This document shows positions 19,633 to 29,236 of a stretch of DNA of 64,000 nt, piece after piece (position 1 is the stretch's first letter; each line of letters starts with the position of its first letter). The stretch is from positions 461,098 through 525,097 of the forward strand of contig NZ_SOAY01000010.1 in assembly GCF_004364165.1 (NCBI RefSeq), read 5' to 3'. A program made the translations under genes and the position numbers. The stretch is from Maribacter spongiicola. GTDB taxonomy: Bacteria > Bacteroidota > Bacteroidia > Flavobacteriales > Flavobacteriaceae. Under the pieces are notes generated by a model. It was not told the origin of the DNA and searched no databases. It saw only the letters and a program-made list of their open reading frames with translations.

Positions 19633-19654
19633 GAAAAGTTCTGTCCGCTTTTGC

Positions 19655-19662
19655 TAACTTTG
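19655..19662 (+). promoter_or_regulatory. Candidate -7 promoter element upstream of hemJ
   Basis: TAACTTTG matches the Bacteroidota TAnnTTTG -7 element exactly. I see no convincing TTG about 17-23 bp before it. If used, the transcript would have a leader of about 145 bases containing the short tandem repeat at 19722-19800. Confidence 0.35.
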
Positions 19663-19721
19663 GGCTAAGTTTAAGATTAGAGTTTAGAAAATAGAAAATA
19701 GAACTGAGAGTTTAGTTTTGT

Positions 19722-19800
19722 GCTTGAATTTGAGCTTGAATTTGAGCTTGAACTTGAGTTTGTCTCTTGAACTTGAATTTTGCACTTAAACTTGAGTTTG
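19722..19800 (+). repeat. Imperfect 12-bp tandem repeat in the hemJ leader
   Basis: The unit GCTTGAATTTGA occurs twice perfectly (19722-19733, 19734-19745), then as GCTTGAACTTGA (19746-19757). Degenerate CTTGA-containing copies continue to 19800. It lies between the second BNR gene and hemJ, ending 13 bp before the hemJ ATG, and carries no reading frame of interest. Copy number may vary by replication slippage. Confidence 0.75.
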
Positions 19801-19813
19801 TTTTTATAAGCCT

Positions 19814-20365
19814 ATGACAGAATATTACAATTATATAAAATCCCTGCATCTCATCTTCGTAATAACGTGGTTTGCAGGGCTTTTTTATATTCCTAGATTA
19901 TTCATTTACCATATAGAAGCGAACCAAAAATCATCACCTGATAAAGAAATTCTTTCTAAGCAATTGAAATTGATGACCAAACGGTTGTGGTATATTATCA
20001 CTTGGCCATCGGCTGTATTGGCAGTGTTATTTGCCATTTGGTTGCTTGTTATTTACCCTGGTTGGCTTACCCAACCGTGGATGCATATAAAACTAGGTTT
20101 CGTATTGTTACTGATTTTGTATCACCTTAAAAATCATCAAATATTCAAGAAGTTTCAAAAAGATGATATTCAATACACCTCTAAATTCATGCGTATATGG
20201 AATGAAGGTGCTACGCTGATTCTATTTGCTATTGTGTTTTTAGTGATTTTGAAAAGCTCCTTTAATTGGATTTTCGGAGTGGTAGGTATTATAGTTTTAG
20301 GTATACTTTTAATGCTGGGGATAAAACTATATAAGAGAATTCGAAATAAAAATCCGGAAGCATAA
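19814..20365 (+). CDS. hemJ: Protoporphyrinogen IX oxidase HemJ (CopD-like membrane protein)
   Basis: 183 residues, all-helical membrane protein of the HemJ/UPF0093 family, which oxidises protoporphyrinogen IX to protoporphyrin IX in haem synthesis. Diagnostic features are YIKSLHLIFVITWFAGLFYIPRLFIYH at the N-terminus with the invariant His (H12), the WYIITWPSAVLAV second helix, and WMHIKLGFVLLLILYH with the conserved Lys and His. It is somewhat longer than the usual 140-150 residues because of an extra C-terminal hydrophobic helix (FNWIFGVVGIIVLGILLMLGIKL) and a basic tail. The gene stands alone, convergent with the propeller sensor kinase. The leader carries a short tandem repeat that could affect expression. 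Confidence 0.88.
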   Translation: MTEYYNYIKSLHLIFVITWFAGLFYIPRLFIYHIEANQKSSPDKEILSKQLKLMTKRLWYIITWPSAVLAVLFAIWLLVIYPGWLTQPWMHIKLGFVLLLILYHLKNHQIFKKFQKDDIQYTSKFMRIWNEGATLILFAIVFLVILKSSFNWIFGVVGIIVLGILLMLGIKLYKRIRNKNPEA

Positions 20366-20404
20366 CTACTTGAAAATTAAGGTATGATTCTAATTTTTTG
20401 GAAT

Positions 20405-23400
20405 TTAGGAAATAAGTGATTTTCTAGCATTTTGTGCTGCAATTTTAGCCTTTGGAAGAATTAGTTTAAAAGTAGCTCCTTTGCCTTCTCCTTCTGATTC
20501 TGCGATAATGGTACCGCCATGTGAAATCGCTATTTGTTTTACCATATAGAGCCCCAAACCTGTACCTTTTACATTATCGTGAAAACGTTCGAAAGGTGTA
20601 AAAAGCTTTTTTAGAGCTCCCTCATGCATACCTGACCCATTATCGATAACCATAAAGCTGTTCGTGTCACCATTATCTTCGTATGTGACTATTATTTTGG
20701 GGCTTTCTTGGTCGCCCATATACTTAATGGCATTATCTAAGAAATTACCAAAAACTTGAATTATTCTATTACGGTCTCCAAAAATATCGGGCATATTTTC
20801 AGTAATCGTAAGCTCTATATTGAGCTGTTTCAATTTGCCTTTAATTAAATTTCTTGATAGATCTAATAGTTCGTTGGTTTTTAGTAACTCATTTTTGTTG
20901 TCTATTTTGCCTAGTCTGGCAATTTCTGTAATATCAGAAATTAATTCGTTCATATTGTTGCAAGAAACATCGATAAGGCTCAAGTATTCGGCTAGACCTG
21001 GATGGTCTTCTAAAGGTACTTCTAAAGGTATAAGACTGGCAAGACCTCTAATGTTACCTAACGGACTTTTTAAATCATGAGAAACGGCATATGTAAATCG
21101 TTGAATTTCCTCGTTTTTAGATGCCAAGTTGTCTGCTGCTTCTATTAGTTTGTTTTTCTGAAATTGTAATTCTTTGGTACGTTCATCGACTTTTAACTCT
21201 AATCTTCGTTGATTTTTTCGAATATTTAGTAATTTAATATGTTGCGCGATATAGAATAATATTAAAACAAGCGCAATCATTAATGTTTTGAACCACCAAG
21301 TTTGCCAATAAGGTGGGGTTACCGTAATATAGAGATCTATTTCGTTGTCGACCCATACACCATCGGAATTGGTTGATTTCATTCGTAAAATATATTCCCC
21401 AGGATTTAAGTTTGTGTATGTTGCAGTTGGATTGTTTCCAACATAATTCCAGTCTTTTTCAAATCCTTCAAGATAAAAAGCATAATTAACGCTTTCTGGA
21501 TGTCTAAAAGTCAGGGCCTTAAAGTCTATATTAATTACAGATTGGTCATAGTTAAATGTTAGAGAGTCTACTTGACTAATATCTTTTTTTAATATACCAA
21601 AATCATCATTCGGTAAAACTGGTTGATTGAAAAGTTTCAATCCAGAGACAAATAGGGTAAGTGTGTCTTTTCGTTTTTCAACATCACTTGCAGTAAAAAC
21701 ATTAAAACCGTTAATGCCACCAAATATATATTCGCCTTTTTTAGTGGTTATTGTTGAACTTGCAATAAATTCTTTTGACTGAAGGCCATCGCCTACATCA
21801 TAATTAATTGTTTCTCCGGTATTGGTGTTATATCTTATAATACCTTCTTCGGTGCTTAACCATAAATGGGTGTTTTGATCATCTATAATACCTTTAATGG
21901 CGTCGTTTTTTAAACCATCAGCCTTGGCAATTACTAAAAATGAATTGGTTTCTGGGTTATATTTGTTAAGTCCGCCTTGGGTACCTACCCAAATAGTATC
22001 TTCATCATCTTGAATGATGGCATTGATGAAATTATTGCTTAAAGAATTTTTGGTATGATAATGAACAGCTGACCATTCACCATTATTTTTTGTTAATTTA
22101 AATAAACCAGTGTTCAATGTTCCTACCCATATATTGCCCTGGTTATCTTCAAAAATTTGGTATATAGAGTTTATTATACTGCCATCAACTTCTGAATTGA
22201 GTATTATATTTTGGTGAGTTTTTGTTTTGGGATCATACACTTGAACTCCTGAAAAGTAATTAACTATCCAAATTCTTTCTTTTTTATCCTTTAAAAGATC
22301 AATAATTATATTTGATTTTAAAAATGAATTCTCAGAAGTAAGAACACTGGTTTTTTTAGTTTTTGTGTTGAGAATGGCTATACCATTTGTCCATGTGCCC
22401 GCCCATAATTCATCATCTTTGGTCTGTAATATGGATAGAACCACATTACTTGCAAATGTTTTGTTAGTTAGTGAATAGTTTTCAAATGTATCTGAAGAAC
22501 GGTCCCAGTAATCAATTCCTCCGCCATCTGTGCCAATCCAAAGGTTGCCGTTCTCATCTTCGCTAAAGCAATTAACTAATTTGTTACTAAGCGATTTAGG
22601 GTTGAAAGGGTCAGAATTTATGTGTTTAAATTTAAAATATTGTTTATCATAAATATTTAGTCCGCTTTTATAGGGGGCTATCCACATTGTACCATCTCGT
22701 GTACATAACAATGCCCATATAGAATTTCCAGAAATGGAATTAGGTTTGGTAACACTGTACTCAATATGTCTTATAAAATCTAGATTTTCATCGTAAATAT
22801 ATAAACCGTTATTTTCGGTGCCTATCCACAATTCGTTATCTAACGTTTTTTCTAAAGAACGTATCCCAAAACCTGGACTAACATCTTTTTCTTTGGTAAT
22901 ACTAATTGAATTTTTTTCAATGGCCAATTTGAATAGCGAGCCCTTGCCTGATCCTACTAAAAAAGAATTTTCTGATGAATTTATACTAGTAACCATCTCT
23001 TCTGTTTGTAATACTTCACTAATAATATCCATTTCATAATTTAGTAGTAGGGTATTATAAGTGAATACTGCAAGAATGCGGTTGTCATCTAAAACATCAA
23101 CTTTAACAACTTTGTTAAGTCGTGGGTTTTCAACTTTAATATTTTCATTAGGTGGAGAAAAATGTTTTACTTTTCCGGTTTCTATTTCGTAACTATAAAG
23201 ACCACTAGATTCCGATCCTAACCAAAGTATGCCATTTCTTTTTGCTATAGTCTCAAATACTTCATTTTTGATAGTTTCACCTTCATTGATTAACGGGTAA
23301 GGAGTTATAATATTTAAACTACGATCATAAAGACTAATTCCTTCATTTGTGCCAATAATAATATTTTGACCATCTTCATATAATGCCACAATATATTCAT

Positions 23401-23656
23401 GGTTGAGCCCAGTTTTACCATCAAGACTTTTGGTGTAGATTTCAAAATCTTTTCCATCATATCTGTTAAGTCCATTTCTGGTGCCTATCCAAATAAAACC
23501 AAAACTATCCTCTAAGAAAACGGTAGCACTACTTTGAGACATACCGTCTTGAATATGCTGAAATGTAAGCGATTCTGCGTATTGAGAATGAAGCGTTATA
23601 GGGGTGCAAAGGGCAATGAATATCGTGAATAACGTTAAAAGTGACTTATATAGCAT
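20405..23656 (-). CDS. Periplasmic-propeller (Reg_prop / Y_Y_Y) sensor histidine kinase
   Basis: A very large sensor kinase. The frame opens at an ATG at 23731, but the ATG at 23656 starts a normal signal peptide (MLYKSLLTLFTIFIALCT, ending LHSQ), so I use it. The mature protein has about fourteen Reg_prop units (WIGTRNGLNRYD, LWIGTDGGGIDYWDR, IWVGTQGGLNKYN) forming a double propeller, then a Y_Y_Y domain (YAFYLEGFEKDWNYVG to NPGEYILRMKSTNSDG), one membrane helix, a coiled coil, HisKA with FTYAVSHDLKSPLGN (H885 when numbered from the upstream ATG) and an ATPase domain with DNGSGMHEG and GTGLGLYMVKQI. Unlike hybrid polysaccharide-utilisation regulators it ends here: no receiver and no AraC domain. 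No response regulator is adjacent, so it is an orphan kinase. The ligand is unknown. Confidence 0.9.
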   Translation of the reverse strand: MLYKSLLTLFTIFIALCTPITLHSQYAESLTFQHIQDGMSQSSATVFLEDSFGFIWIGTRNGLNRYDGKDFEIYTKSLDGKTGLNHEYIVALYEDGQNIIIGTNEGISLYDRSLNIITPYPLINEGETIKNEVFETIAKRNGILWLGSESSGLYSYEIETGKVKHFSPPNENIKVENPRLNKVVKVDVLDDNRILAVFTYNTLLLNYEMDIISEVLQTEEMVTSINSSENSFLVGSGKGSLFKLAIEKNSISITKEKDVSPGFGIRSLEKTLDNELWIGTENNGLYIYDENLDFIRHIEYSVTKPNSISGNSIWALLCTRDGTMWIAPYKSGLNIYDKQYFKFKHINSDPFNPKSLSNKLVNCFSEDENGNLWIGTDGGGIDYWDRSSDTFENYSLTNKTFASNVVLSILQTKDDELWAGTWTNGIAILNTKTKKTSVLTSENSFLKSNIIIDLLKDKKERIWIVNYFSGVQVYDPKTKTHQNIILNSEVDGSIINSIYQIFEDNQGNIWVGTLNTGLFKLTKNNGEWSAVHYHTKNSLSNNFINAIIQDDEDTIWVGTQGGLNKYNPETNSFLVIAKADGLKNDAIKGIIDDQNTHLWLSTEEGIIRYNTNTGETINYDVGDGLQSKEFIASSTITTKKGEYIFGGINGFNVFTASDVEKRKDTLTLFVSGLKLFNQPVLPNDDFGILKKDISQVDSLTFNYDQSVINIDFKALTFRHPESVNYAFYLEGFEKDWNYVGNNPTATYTNLNPGEYILRMKSTNSDGVWVDNEIDLYITVTPPYWQTWWFKTLMIALVLILFYIAQHIKLLNIRKNQRRLELKVDERTKELQFQKNKLIEAADNLASKNEEIQRFTYAVSHDLKSPLGNIRGLASLIPLEVPLEDHPGLAEYLSLIDVSCNNMNELISDITEIARLGKIDNKNELLKTNELLDLSRNLIKGKLKQLNIELTITENMPDIFGDRNRIIQVFGNFLDNAIKYMGDQESPKIIVTYEDNGDTNSFMVIDNGSGMHEGALKKLFTPFERFHDNVKGTGLGLYMVKQIAISHGGTIIAESEGEGKGATFKLILPKAKIAAQNARKSLIS

Positions 23657-23851
23657 GCCTGAATTTGATATAATAAATAAATTACAACATAGTATTAACG
23701 TAAATAAATGTAAGAAATTACTTCCAAACATTATTTTTTTGAGAAACTAGTTTAAGGTATAAAATAGTTTCTAACCTTTAGTTTGGACTTGATTATTAAA
23801 ATTGAAGCTTTTGGTTCGATATTTGTTAACTTTAAACGAAATAATTGAATC

Positions 23852-25306
23852 TTGCTAACAAGAGTATCTTTACGGTCACGTATTTTCCTTTCCATGATAT
23901 TTTTGGTGCTTATTGCATCGGTTTTGATTGCGGGTGTTACGGTATATCAGTATCGTGAGCAGTCTAAAGATTACCATGAGAATAGAATGGAGCGTAAAGA
24001 AGAGCAAATACGCCAAAGTATAGACCTTGCCATTCAGAAAACGACCTATCCGGTTACTACCGAAAATCTAGACCTTATTTTTAAAAATGAAATTTATGAG
24101 ATTGCCGTAGTGCAAAACATGAATTTTAATATCTACAGCTTAGATGGGGAACTTATAAAAAGTTCGCGTCCAAAATTTGCCAATGATTCTATCTCAATGT
24201 GTTTAGATGCAGAAGTTTTGAATAATTTGGAGATTAGCCCAAATAAGCATTATATACGCGAAAACGCTTTGGCAGGAGATAAATATAAAGCATCTTTCTC
24301 TTATATCGCAGATCAAAAATTTAAGCCTATTGGTATTCTTAATCTACCTTATTTTGAAGATAATTCATTCAACGACTATGAGTTAAAGGAATTTCTAATA
24401 CGCCTATCGGGTGTATACTTGTTGATGTTACTTATGGCAATCTCATTTGCTTTTTTTATTTCAAAATATATTACCCGATCATTAGAAACAATTTCTACGA
24501 TGATGGGTCGAACCAATTTAAATAAACAGAACAAGAAGATTTATATAGACAACCCTGGGGAAGAGATAGAAAAGTTAATTGCAGCCTACAATGGTATGAT
24601 CGATGAACTTGGACAAAGTGCTGCAAAATTGGCGCGTAGCGAACGTGAACAGGCATGGCGCGAAATGGCAAAACAGGTGGCGCATGAAATTAAAAACCCG
24701 CTAACACCTATGCGATTAACGGTACAAAGTTTTGAACGCAAATTTGACCCTAACGACCCTCACATTCATGAAAAATTAAAGGAATATTCCAATACCTTAA
24801 TTCAGCAAATAGATACCATGAGTAGTATAGCCTCTGCTTTTTCAAATTTTGCTGAAATGCCGGCGCAACAGAACGAAACTTTAAATGTGGTCAAAATTGT
24901 AAAATTGGCGATAGATATTTTCAATGAAGATTATATACATTTTATAGCCGATGAAGAGGAAATAATTGCGAAATTAGACCGTACGCAGTTAATACGTGTT
25001 GTAACCAATTTGGTAAAAAATGCCATACAAGCTGTACCAGATGTTGAATCGCCTAGAGTTTTGGTCAGTGTAGCATCTGAAGGTGATATGGTTAAAATAT
25101 CAGTGGCAGATAATGGTTACGGCATTGAAAAGGATAATGAAGAAAAAATATTTGAACCTAAATTTACTACGAAAACGAGTGGTATGGGATTAGGATTAGG
25201 AATGGTAAAAAATATTGTGGAAACTTATAAGGGGTCTATCAATTTCACTTCTCATTTAGGTAAGGGTACGGTATTCTGTGTAAAGTTTCCGAGAGAGAAT
25301 ACATAA
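23852..25306 (+). CDS. NtrY-like membrane sensor histidine kinase (TTG start)
   Basis: 484 residues. An N-terminal membrane helix (SRIFLSMIFLVLIASVLIAG), a periplasmic sensor region of about 150 residues, a second helix near 190-210, then a HAMP-like linker, HisKA with AKQVAHEIKNPLTPMRL (H278 phosphorylated; this NPLTPM form is typical of NtrY) and an ATPase domain with NLVKNAIQAV, DNGYGI and GMGLGLGMVKNIVE. The only start upstream of the first helix is a TTG at 23852, since an in-frame TGA lies at 23846; the first ATG (residue 15) would cut the signal anchor. It is divergent from the propeller kinase and followed 18 bp later by enoyl-CoA hydratase, probably in one transcript. No NtrX-type regulator is adjacent. 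Confidence 0.88.
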   Translation: MLTRVSLRSRIFLSMIFLVLIASVLIAGVTVYQYREQSKDYHENRMERKEEQIRQSIDLAIQKTTYPVTTENLDLIFKNEIYEIAVVQNMNFNIYSLDGELIKSSRPKFANDSISMCLDAEVLNNLEISPNKHYIRENALAGDKYKASFSYIADQKFKPIGILNLPYFEDNSFNDYELKEFLIRLSGVYLLMLLMAISFAFFISKYITRSLETISTMMGRTNLNKQNKKIYIDNPGEEIEKLIAAYNGMIDELGQSAAKLARSEREQAWREMAKQVAHEIKNPLTPMRLTVQSFERKFDPNDPHIHEKLKEYSNTLIQQIDTMSSIASAFSNFAEMPAQQNETLNVVKIVKLAIDIFNEDYIHFIADEEEIIAKLDRTQLIRVVTNLVKNAIQAVPDVESPRVLVSVASEGDMVKISVADNGYGIEKDNEEKIFEPKFTTKTSGMGLGLGMVKNIVETYKGSINFTSHLGKGTVFCVKFPRENT

Positions 25307-25324
25307 ATCAACAAATCAACAAAT

Positions 25325-26107
25325 ATGTCATACAATACAATTCTTATAGATAGAGAAGAGACAACGGCAATCGTGACGATTAATCGTCCGAATAAATTAA
25401 ATGCTTTAAATAAAGAAACCATTGGTGAATTACATGAGGTTTTTAAAGATTTACAAAAAGATAAAAGTGTTAAAGCTATCATTTTAACTGGTAGCGGAGA
25501 AAAGGCATTCGTAGCTGGTGCAGATATTTCTGAGTTTTCTGATTTTAGTGAAAAAGAAGGAAAGAAATTAGCCGCAAAAGGTCAAAAACAATTATTCGAT
25601 TTTGTAGAGAAATTAGATACTCCCGTTATTGCTGCAGTAAATGGTTTCGCTCTTGGCGGCGGATTAGAATTGGCAATGGCATGCCACTTTAGAGTAGCAA
25701 GTGATAATGCTAAAATGGGACTGCCAGAAGTTTCTTTAGGTGTTATACCCGGTTATGGTGGTACACAACGTTTGCCGCAGTTAGTTGGTAAAGGACGAGC
25801 TATGGAAATGATTATGACCGCAGGTATGATTACCGCAGAACAAGCACATGCTTACGGTTTGGTAAACCATGTAACTACCCAAGAAGAATTATTGCCTTTA
25901 TGCCATAAAATTATATCTAGAATAACCAATAACTCATCTGTAGCCATTGCTCATGCAATAAAAGCAGTAAATGCTGGTTTTAAGAATACTGTAAATGGTT
26001 ATGAGCAGGAAATTGAAGCCTTTGGTGCTTGCTTCGGTACAGATGATTTTGCCGAAGGTACTACTGCATTTTTAGAAAAAAGAAAGGCAAATTTTCCGGG
26101 TTCATGA
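25325..26107 (+). CDS. Enoyl-CoA hydratase / crotonase family protein
   Basis: 260 residues of the crotonase superfamily, which hydrates trans-2-enoyl-CoA to 3-hydroxyacyl-CoA in fatty acid or butyrate-type metabolism. The CoA-binding and oxyanion motif AFVAGADISEF is present, and both catalytic glutamates are in place: E115 in GFALGGGLELAMAC and E135 in LPEVSLGVIPGYGGTQRL, with the 20-residue spacing seen in true hydratases (Glu144/Glu164 of the rat enzyme). The full family length is kept and no signal sequence is seen, so it acts in the cytoplasm. It lies between the NtrY-like kinase and an unknown secreted protein with small gaps, so co-transcription is likely but a functional link is not evident. 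Confidence 0.9.
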   Translation: MSYNTILIDREETTAIVTINRPNKLNALNKETIGELHEVFKDLQKDKSVKAIILTGSGEKAFVAGADISEFSDFSEKEGKKLAAKGQKQLFDFVEKLDTPVIAAVNGFALGGGLELAMACHFRVASDNAKMGLPEVSLGVIPGYGGTQRLPQLVGKGRAMEMIMTAGMITAEQAHAYGLVNHVTTQEELLPLCHKIISRITNNSSVAIAHAIKAVNAGFKNTVNGYEQEIEAFGACFGTDDFAEGTTAFLEKRKANFPGS

Positions 26108-26124
26108 CATAAACCAAATTGGTT

Positions 26125-27678
26125 ATGTTTAAACGTAGCGCATTCTTATTCTTGTTCCTCATCAATGTAGTTAGTTCTTTTGCGCAAGAAGAACTTGTAT
26201 CATATACTATTGGCGAAAAATTTCACGATAAATATAGATACTCTAATATGCTTGCCATCGCAGATGATGGTAGCGATGGTACTGTTGTGGTACGTGCCTA
26301 TTACACAGGTATTATACTAAGACCAAAAGGATATTTTATTGAACATTATAATAAAGATTTAGAGTTGGTATCTGAATATAATTATAAGTTGAAAGATGCC
26401 AACTTTATAGATGCTTACGTGCGTAACGGTCAAGTGTATTTGTTGTTTTTAGAGTATAGCTATAGAAATAAGAGTTACCAGTATGAGGTGCATAGAAGTC
26501 CGTTTTCACAATTTCAGTTTACAAAAGAAACAATTCTTTCTATAGCATCTGACCCTGTAGAGCAACCTTTAGATCGAAATTTCTATAATAGAAACTTTTC
26601 ATCTGGCTTTACTACCTCAATTTTATTCAATGATGATAAATCGGCTTTTGCCATAACTACGCATTATAAGAAAAGAAAGGTTGATCAGCATACAATTCAT
26701 GTATTCAATGCCAACTTAAATAAGTTGATGGAACATGATTTTTCTGATGAGGTAGAAGAAAAAAATTATGCATTTGAAAATATAGCCTTCTCGAAAGATT
26801 TGCAGAATGTTTATTTGGTGGGTAAGGCATACTTTAAAAAGAAACGTTTTAATGCTACTGAGCGTAAGTTTCAATATGAAATGGTTCGAATTTCTAACAG
26901 CAGTAGAAGTGTTCAGTCTTTTTACACGCCAGGTAAATTTCCGGAATCTTTGAAACCAATTTTTAGAGATAACGAATTGCTTTGTATCGGTTTTTATGCG
27001 GATAGAAAGGATAATCGTTATAACGGAATTTCTTATTTCAACTTAGACCCGAAAACTTTAGAGATGAAGACTGAAAAATTCAATCCGTTTTCTGAGCAAT
27101 TTATGATGGATAAGTTTGGGCGTGAAGATGATAAGGCGATAAAAGATTTAGTGTTTAAAGGAATGGATATCACCAAAGAGGGGAACATTCTATTTAATGC
27201 AGAAGAATATTTTACGAGTAACAGCGTACAATCTAACTCTAGCGGTGGGCGTGTTATGGTTACTAGATATCACCATAATGATATTATTAGTGCAAAGTTA
27301 AACGCCACCGGAGATGTTGTTTGGGCTCGTAATATAAATAAAACAGAGGTTACACAAGGCGATGGTGCTTATGCATCTTATAGCTCATATACCAAAAACA
27401 ATACTACATACTTTTTTATAAGCACGTCTTCTGAAAACCCGCAGCAACTGAGCGATGATCGTATTATGTTCAAGCAGGGCTTAAGTAGAAACCGAAATGT
27501 ATTCTTAATTCGTTTGGATGAAAACGGTCATATGAAGTACAACAAGGTAATTGATGATACCGAAGTTCGTTTACCTTTAATGGTATCTGTACCATACATT
27601 AATCACCAGAAAGATGAATTGAGATTCTATGCTAAAAGAGGTACAAAAAAGCAATTGGTTCAAGTGGGTGTTAAATAA
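26125..27678 (+). CDS. Secreted protein of unknown function
   Basis: I cannot place this 517-residue protein in a named family. The ATG at 26125 begins a clean signal peptide (MFKRSAFLFLFLINVVSSFAQ); an in-frame TTG two codons earlier is less likely. The mature part is beta-rich with repeated aromatic pairs and blade-like units (for example YLLFLEYSYRNKSYQYEVHR, NKLMEHDF, VVWARNINKTEV), suggesting a beta-propeller in the periplasm or outer membrane. No Cys-based or catalytic motif is visible. It starts 17 bp after the enoyl-CoA hydratase stop. Similar uncharacterised proteins are common in Flavobacteriaceae, which is as far as recognition goes. Confidence 0.75.
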   Translation: MFKRSAFLFLFLINVVSSFAQEELVSYTIGEKFHDKYRYSNMLAIADDGSDGTVVVRAYYTGIILRPKGYFIEHYNKDLELVSEYNYKLKDANFIDAYVRNGQVYLLFLEYSYRNKSYQYEVHRSPFSQFQFTKETILSIASDPVEQPLDRNFYNRNFSSGFTTSILFNDDKSAFAITTHYKKRKVDQHTIHVFNANLNKLMEHDFSDEVEEKNYAFENIAFSKDLQNVYLVGKAYFKKKRFNATERKFQYEMVRISNSSRSVQSFYTPGKFPESLKPIFRDNELLCIGFYADRKDNRYNGISYFNLDPKTLEMKTEKFNPFSEQFMMDKFGREDDKAIKDLVFKGMDITKEGNILFNAEEYFTSNSVQSNSSGGRVMVTRYHHNDIISAKLNATGDVVWARNINKTEVTQGDGAYASYSSYTKNNTTYFFISTSSENPQQLSDDRIMFKQGLSRNRNVFLIRLDENGHMKYNKVIDDTEVRLPLMVSVPYINHQKDELRFYAKRGTKKQLVQVGVK

Positions 27679-27725
27679 AATTATATTTAGGATTATTTCC
27701 ATAATTTTGGATTAAATCCTATTTA

Positions 27726-28799
27726 ATGAATTCTAATTCTTCAGTGAAAGGAAGAGGTGCCCAAAAAAATACCAGCAATAAATTTTCTGCATATAGTTAC
27801 GAAACAAGAGACGATTTTCTCGAATTCTGCCGTGTAGAAGGCGAAGTTGCCGATAGAAATAAGACCCAATACCTTCCAATTTTTCCAAAAACGATAGTCA
27901 ATAAAGTTACTAGTCCAGATGTGGGTATGAGTTATTCTATGAACATGTACCAAGGTTGTGAGCATGGTTGTATTTATTGCTATGCCAGAAATGCACACGA
28001 GTTTTGGGGATATAGTGCCGGATTAGATTTTGAACGAAAAATTCTGGTAAAGCATGATGCTCCAAAACTGTTAGAAGCTAAATTAAGAAGTAAAAGCTGG
28101 AAGGCTAGTACCGTAGTCATGTCGGGCAACACAGATTGCTATCAACCTGCAGAGAAAGAATTTCAGATTACCCGTAAGTGTTTAGAAATCTTCTTAAAAT
28201 ATAGGCACCCGGTGGGTATCATAACTAAAAACGCTTTGATTTTGCGTGATTTAGATATTCTAAAAGAACTGAATGAATATGGCTTAATCGGTGTCAACAT
28301 TTCTGTCACTTCATTATCTGAAGAAACAAGAAGAATATTAGAGCCTAGAACTACAACCATTAAAAAAAGACTGGAAGCTATACGTGTTTTGTCTGAAAAT
28401 GGAATTCCTGTAAATGCAATGCTAGCGCCAATTATACCAGGTATTAATAGTCACGAGATTTTGAATTTGGCAAAGGCGGTGTCAGAGCATGGTGCTTTAT
28501 CTATGGCATTTACCGTGGTAAGATTAAACGGAGCAACTGGTGAAATATTTACAGATTGGATTCGTAAAACATTGCCCGACAAAGCAGAGAAGGTATTACA
28601 TCAAATTCAAGAATGCCATGGTGGTAGATTAAATGATAGTAGGTTCGGTTTAAGAAGTAGGGGTGATGGTATTATAGCTACCCAAATTCATGATATGGTA
28701 CGTTTGGCAAAGCGTAAATATTTTGAAGGCAAAACATTCCCAAAACTTAATACTACGCTGCATGAATCTTATAAAGATGGGCAGTTGAAATTATTATAA
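27726..28799 (+). CDS. PA0069-family radical SAM protein
   Basis: 357 residues. The radical SAM cysteine motif CxxxCxxC is C78, C82 and C85 in MYQGCEHGCIYCYARN, followed by HEFWGYSAGLDFERKILVK, a hallmark of the PA0069/Rv2578c group that is related to the spore photoproduct lyase type of radical SAM proteins. Later motifs SGNTDCYQPAEKE, GIITKNALILRDLDIL and PGINSHEI also fit. The family binds a 4Fe-4S cluster and S-adenosylmethionine in the cytoplasm; its substrate is not established, and DNA repair has been suggested from its relation to lyases. It stands 47 bp after the unknown secreted protein and is convergent with the NTF2-like gene. Confidence 0.92.
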   Translation: MNSNSSVKGRGAQKNTSNKFSAYSYETRDDFLEFCRVEGEVADRNKTQYLPIFPKTIVNKVTSPDVGMSYSMNMYQGCEHGCIYCYARNAHEFWGYSAGLDFERKILVKHDAPKLLEAKLRSKSWKASTVVMSGNTDCYQPAEKEFQITRKCLEIFLKYRHPVGIITKNALILRDLDILKELNEYGLIGVNISVTSLSEETRRILEPRTTTIKKRLEAIRVLSENGIPVNAMLAPIIPGINSHEILNLAKAVSEHGALSMAFTVVRLNGATGEIFTDWIRKTLPDKAEKVLHQIQECHGGRLNDSRFGLRSRGDGIIATQIHDMVRLAKRKYFEGKTFPKLNTTLHESYKDGQLKLL

Positions 28800-28801
28800 G
28801 C

Positions 28802-29236
28802 TTAATCCATATTACGCGGGTGTATGGATTGCCCTACGAGTTTCCAGCTGCCATCAATTTTTTCTAGAATCCGCATTTCGTAAGTATAATTGGTAACTCC
28901 GTCAGTATTGGTAGATTCCTCATCGTGAGTAACCCAAGCGTGGTTGTCACTTATATTCATCTTATAATTCGAATTTTTAGATGTTCCGCCTTTACCAACC
29001 ATATATTCAGGAGGATTGATCATCATTGTCGGTGGTACATCAATACTATTTCCATTTGCCATGGAAACAAAAATTCTACTATAGGGTTGAATTGACCAGC
29101 AAGAAGCGTGTGCTTCAACATCGCCTGAACGCCATGTGGAAGATTCTTTTTCTAAAAGTGAAATAATTGCCTCCTCATCGGTTTGCGAATAGCTATAAGT
29201 CATGGAGAAAAGTAGGAGTAGAAAAGCGTATTTCAT
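28802..29236 (-). CDS. Secreted SnoaL/DUF4440-like (NTF2 fold) protein
   Basis: 144 residues. The signal peptide (MKYAFLLLLFSMTYSYSQ) is followed by EEAIISLLEKESSTWRSGDVEAHASCW, the opening helix of the NTF2-like cone fold shared by SnoaL-like and DUF4440 proteins, and the domain ends with strands YTYEMRILEKIDGSWKLVGQSIH, the typical last two strands. These folds bind small hydrophobic ligands or act as simple isomerases or hydratases, and no catalytic residue can be named here. The gene stands alone, 2 bp from the convergent radical SAM gene. Confidence 0.8.
   Translation of the reverse strand: MKYAFLLLLFSMTYSYSQTDEEAIISLLEKESSTWRSGDVEAHASCWSIQPYSRIFVSMANGNSIDVPPTMMINPPEYMVGKGGTSKNSNYKMNISDNHAWVTHDEESTNTDGVTNYTYEMRILEKIDGSWKLVGQSIHPRNMD

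Noticed and set aside
19722-19800. The 12-bp repeat as a CRISPR array.
   Set aside because: The units are directly joined without spacers and are too short and degenerate; it is a simple tandem repeat.
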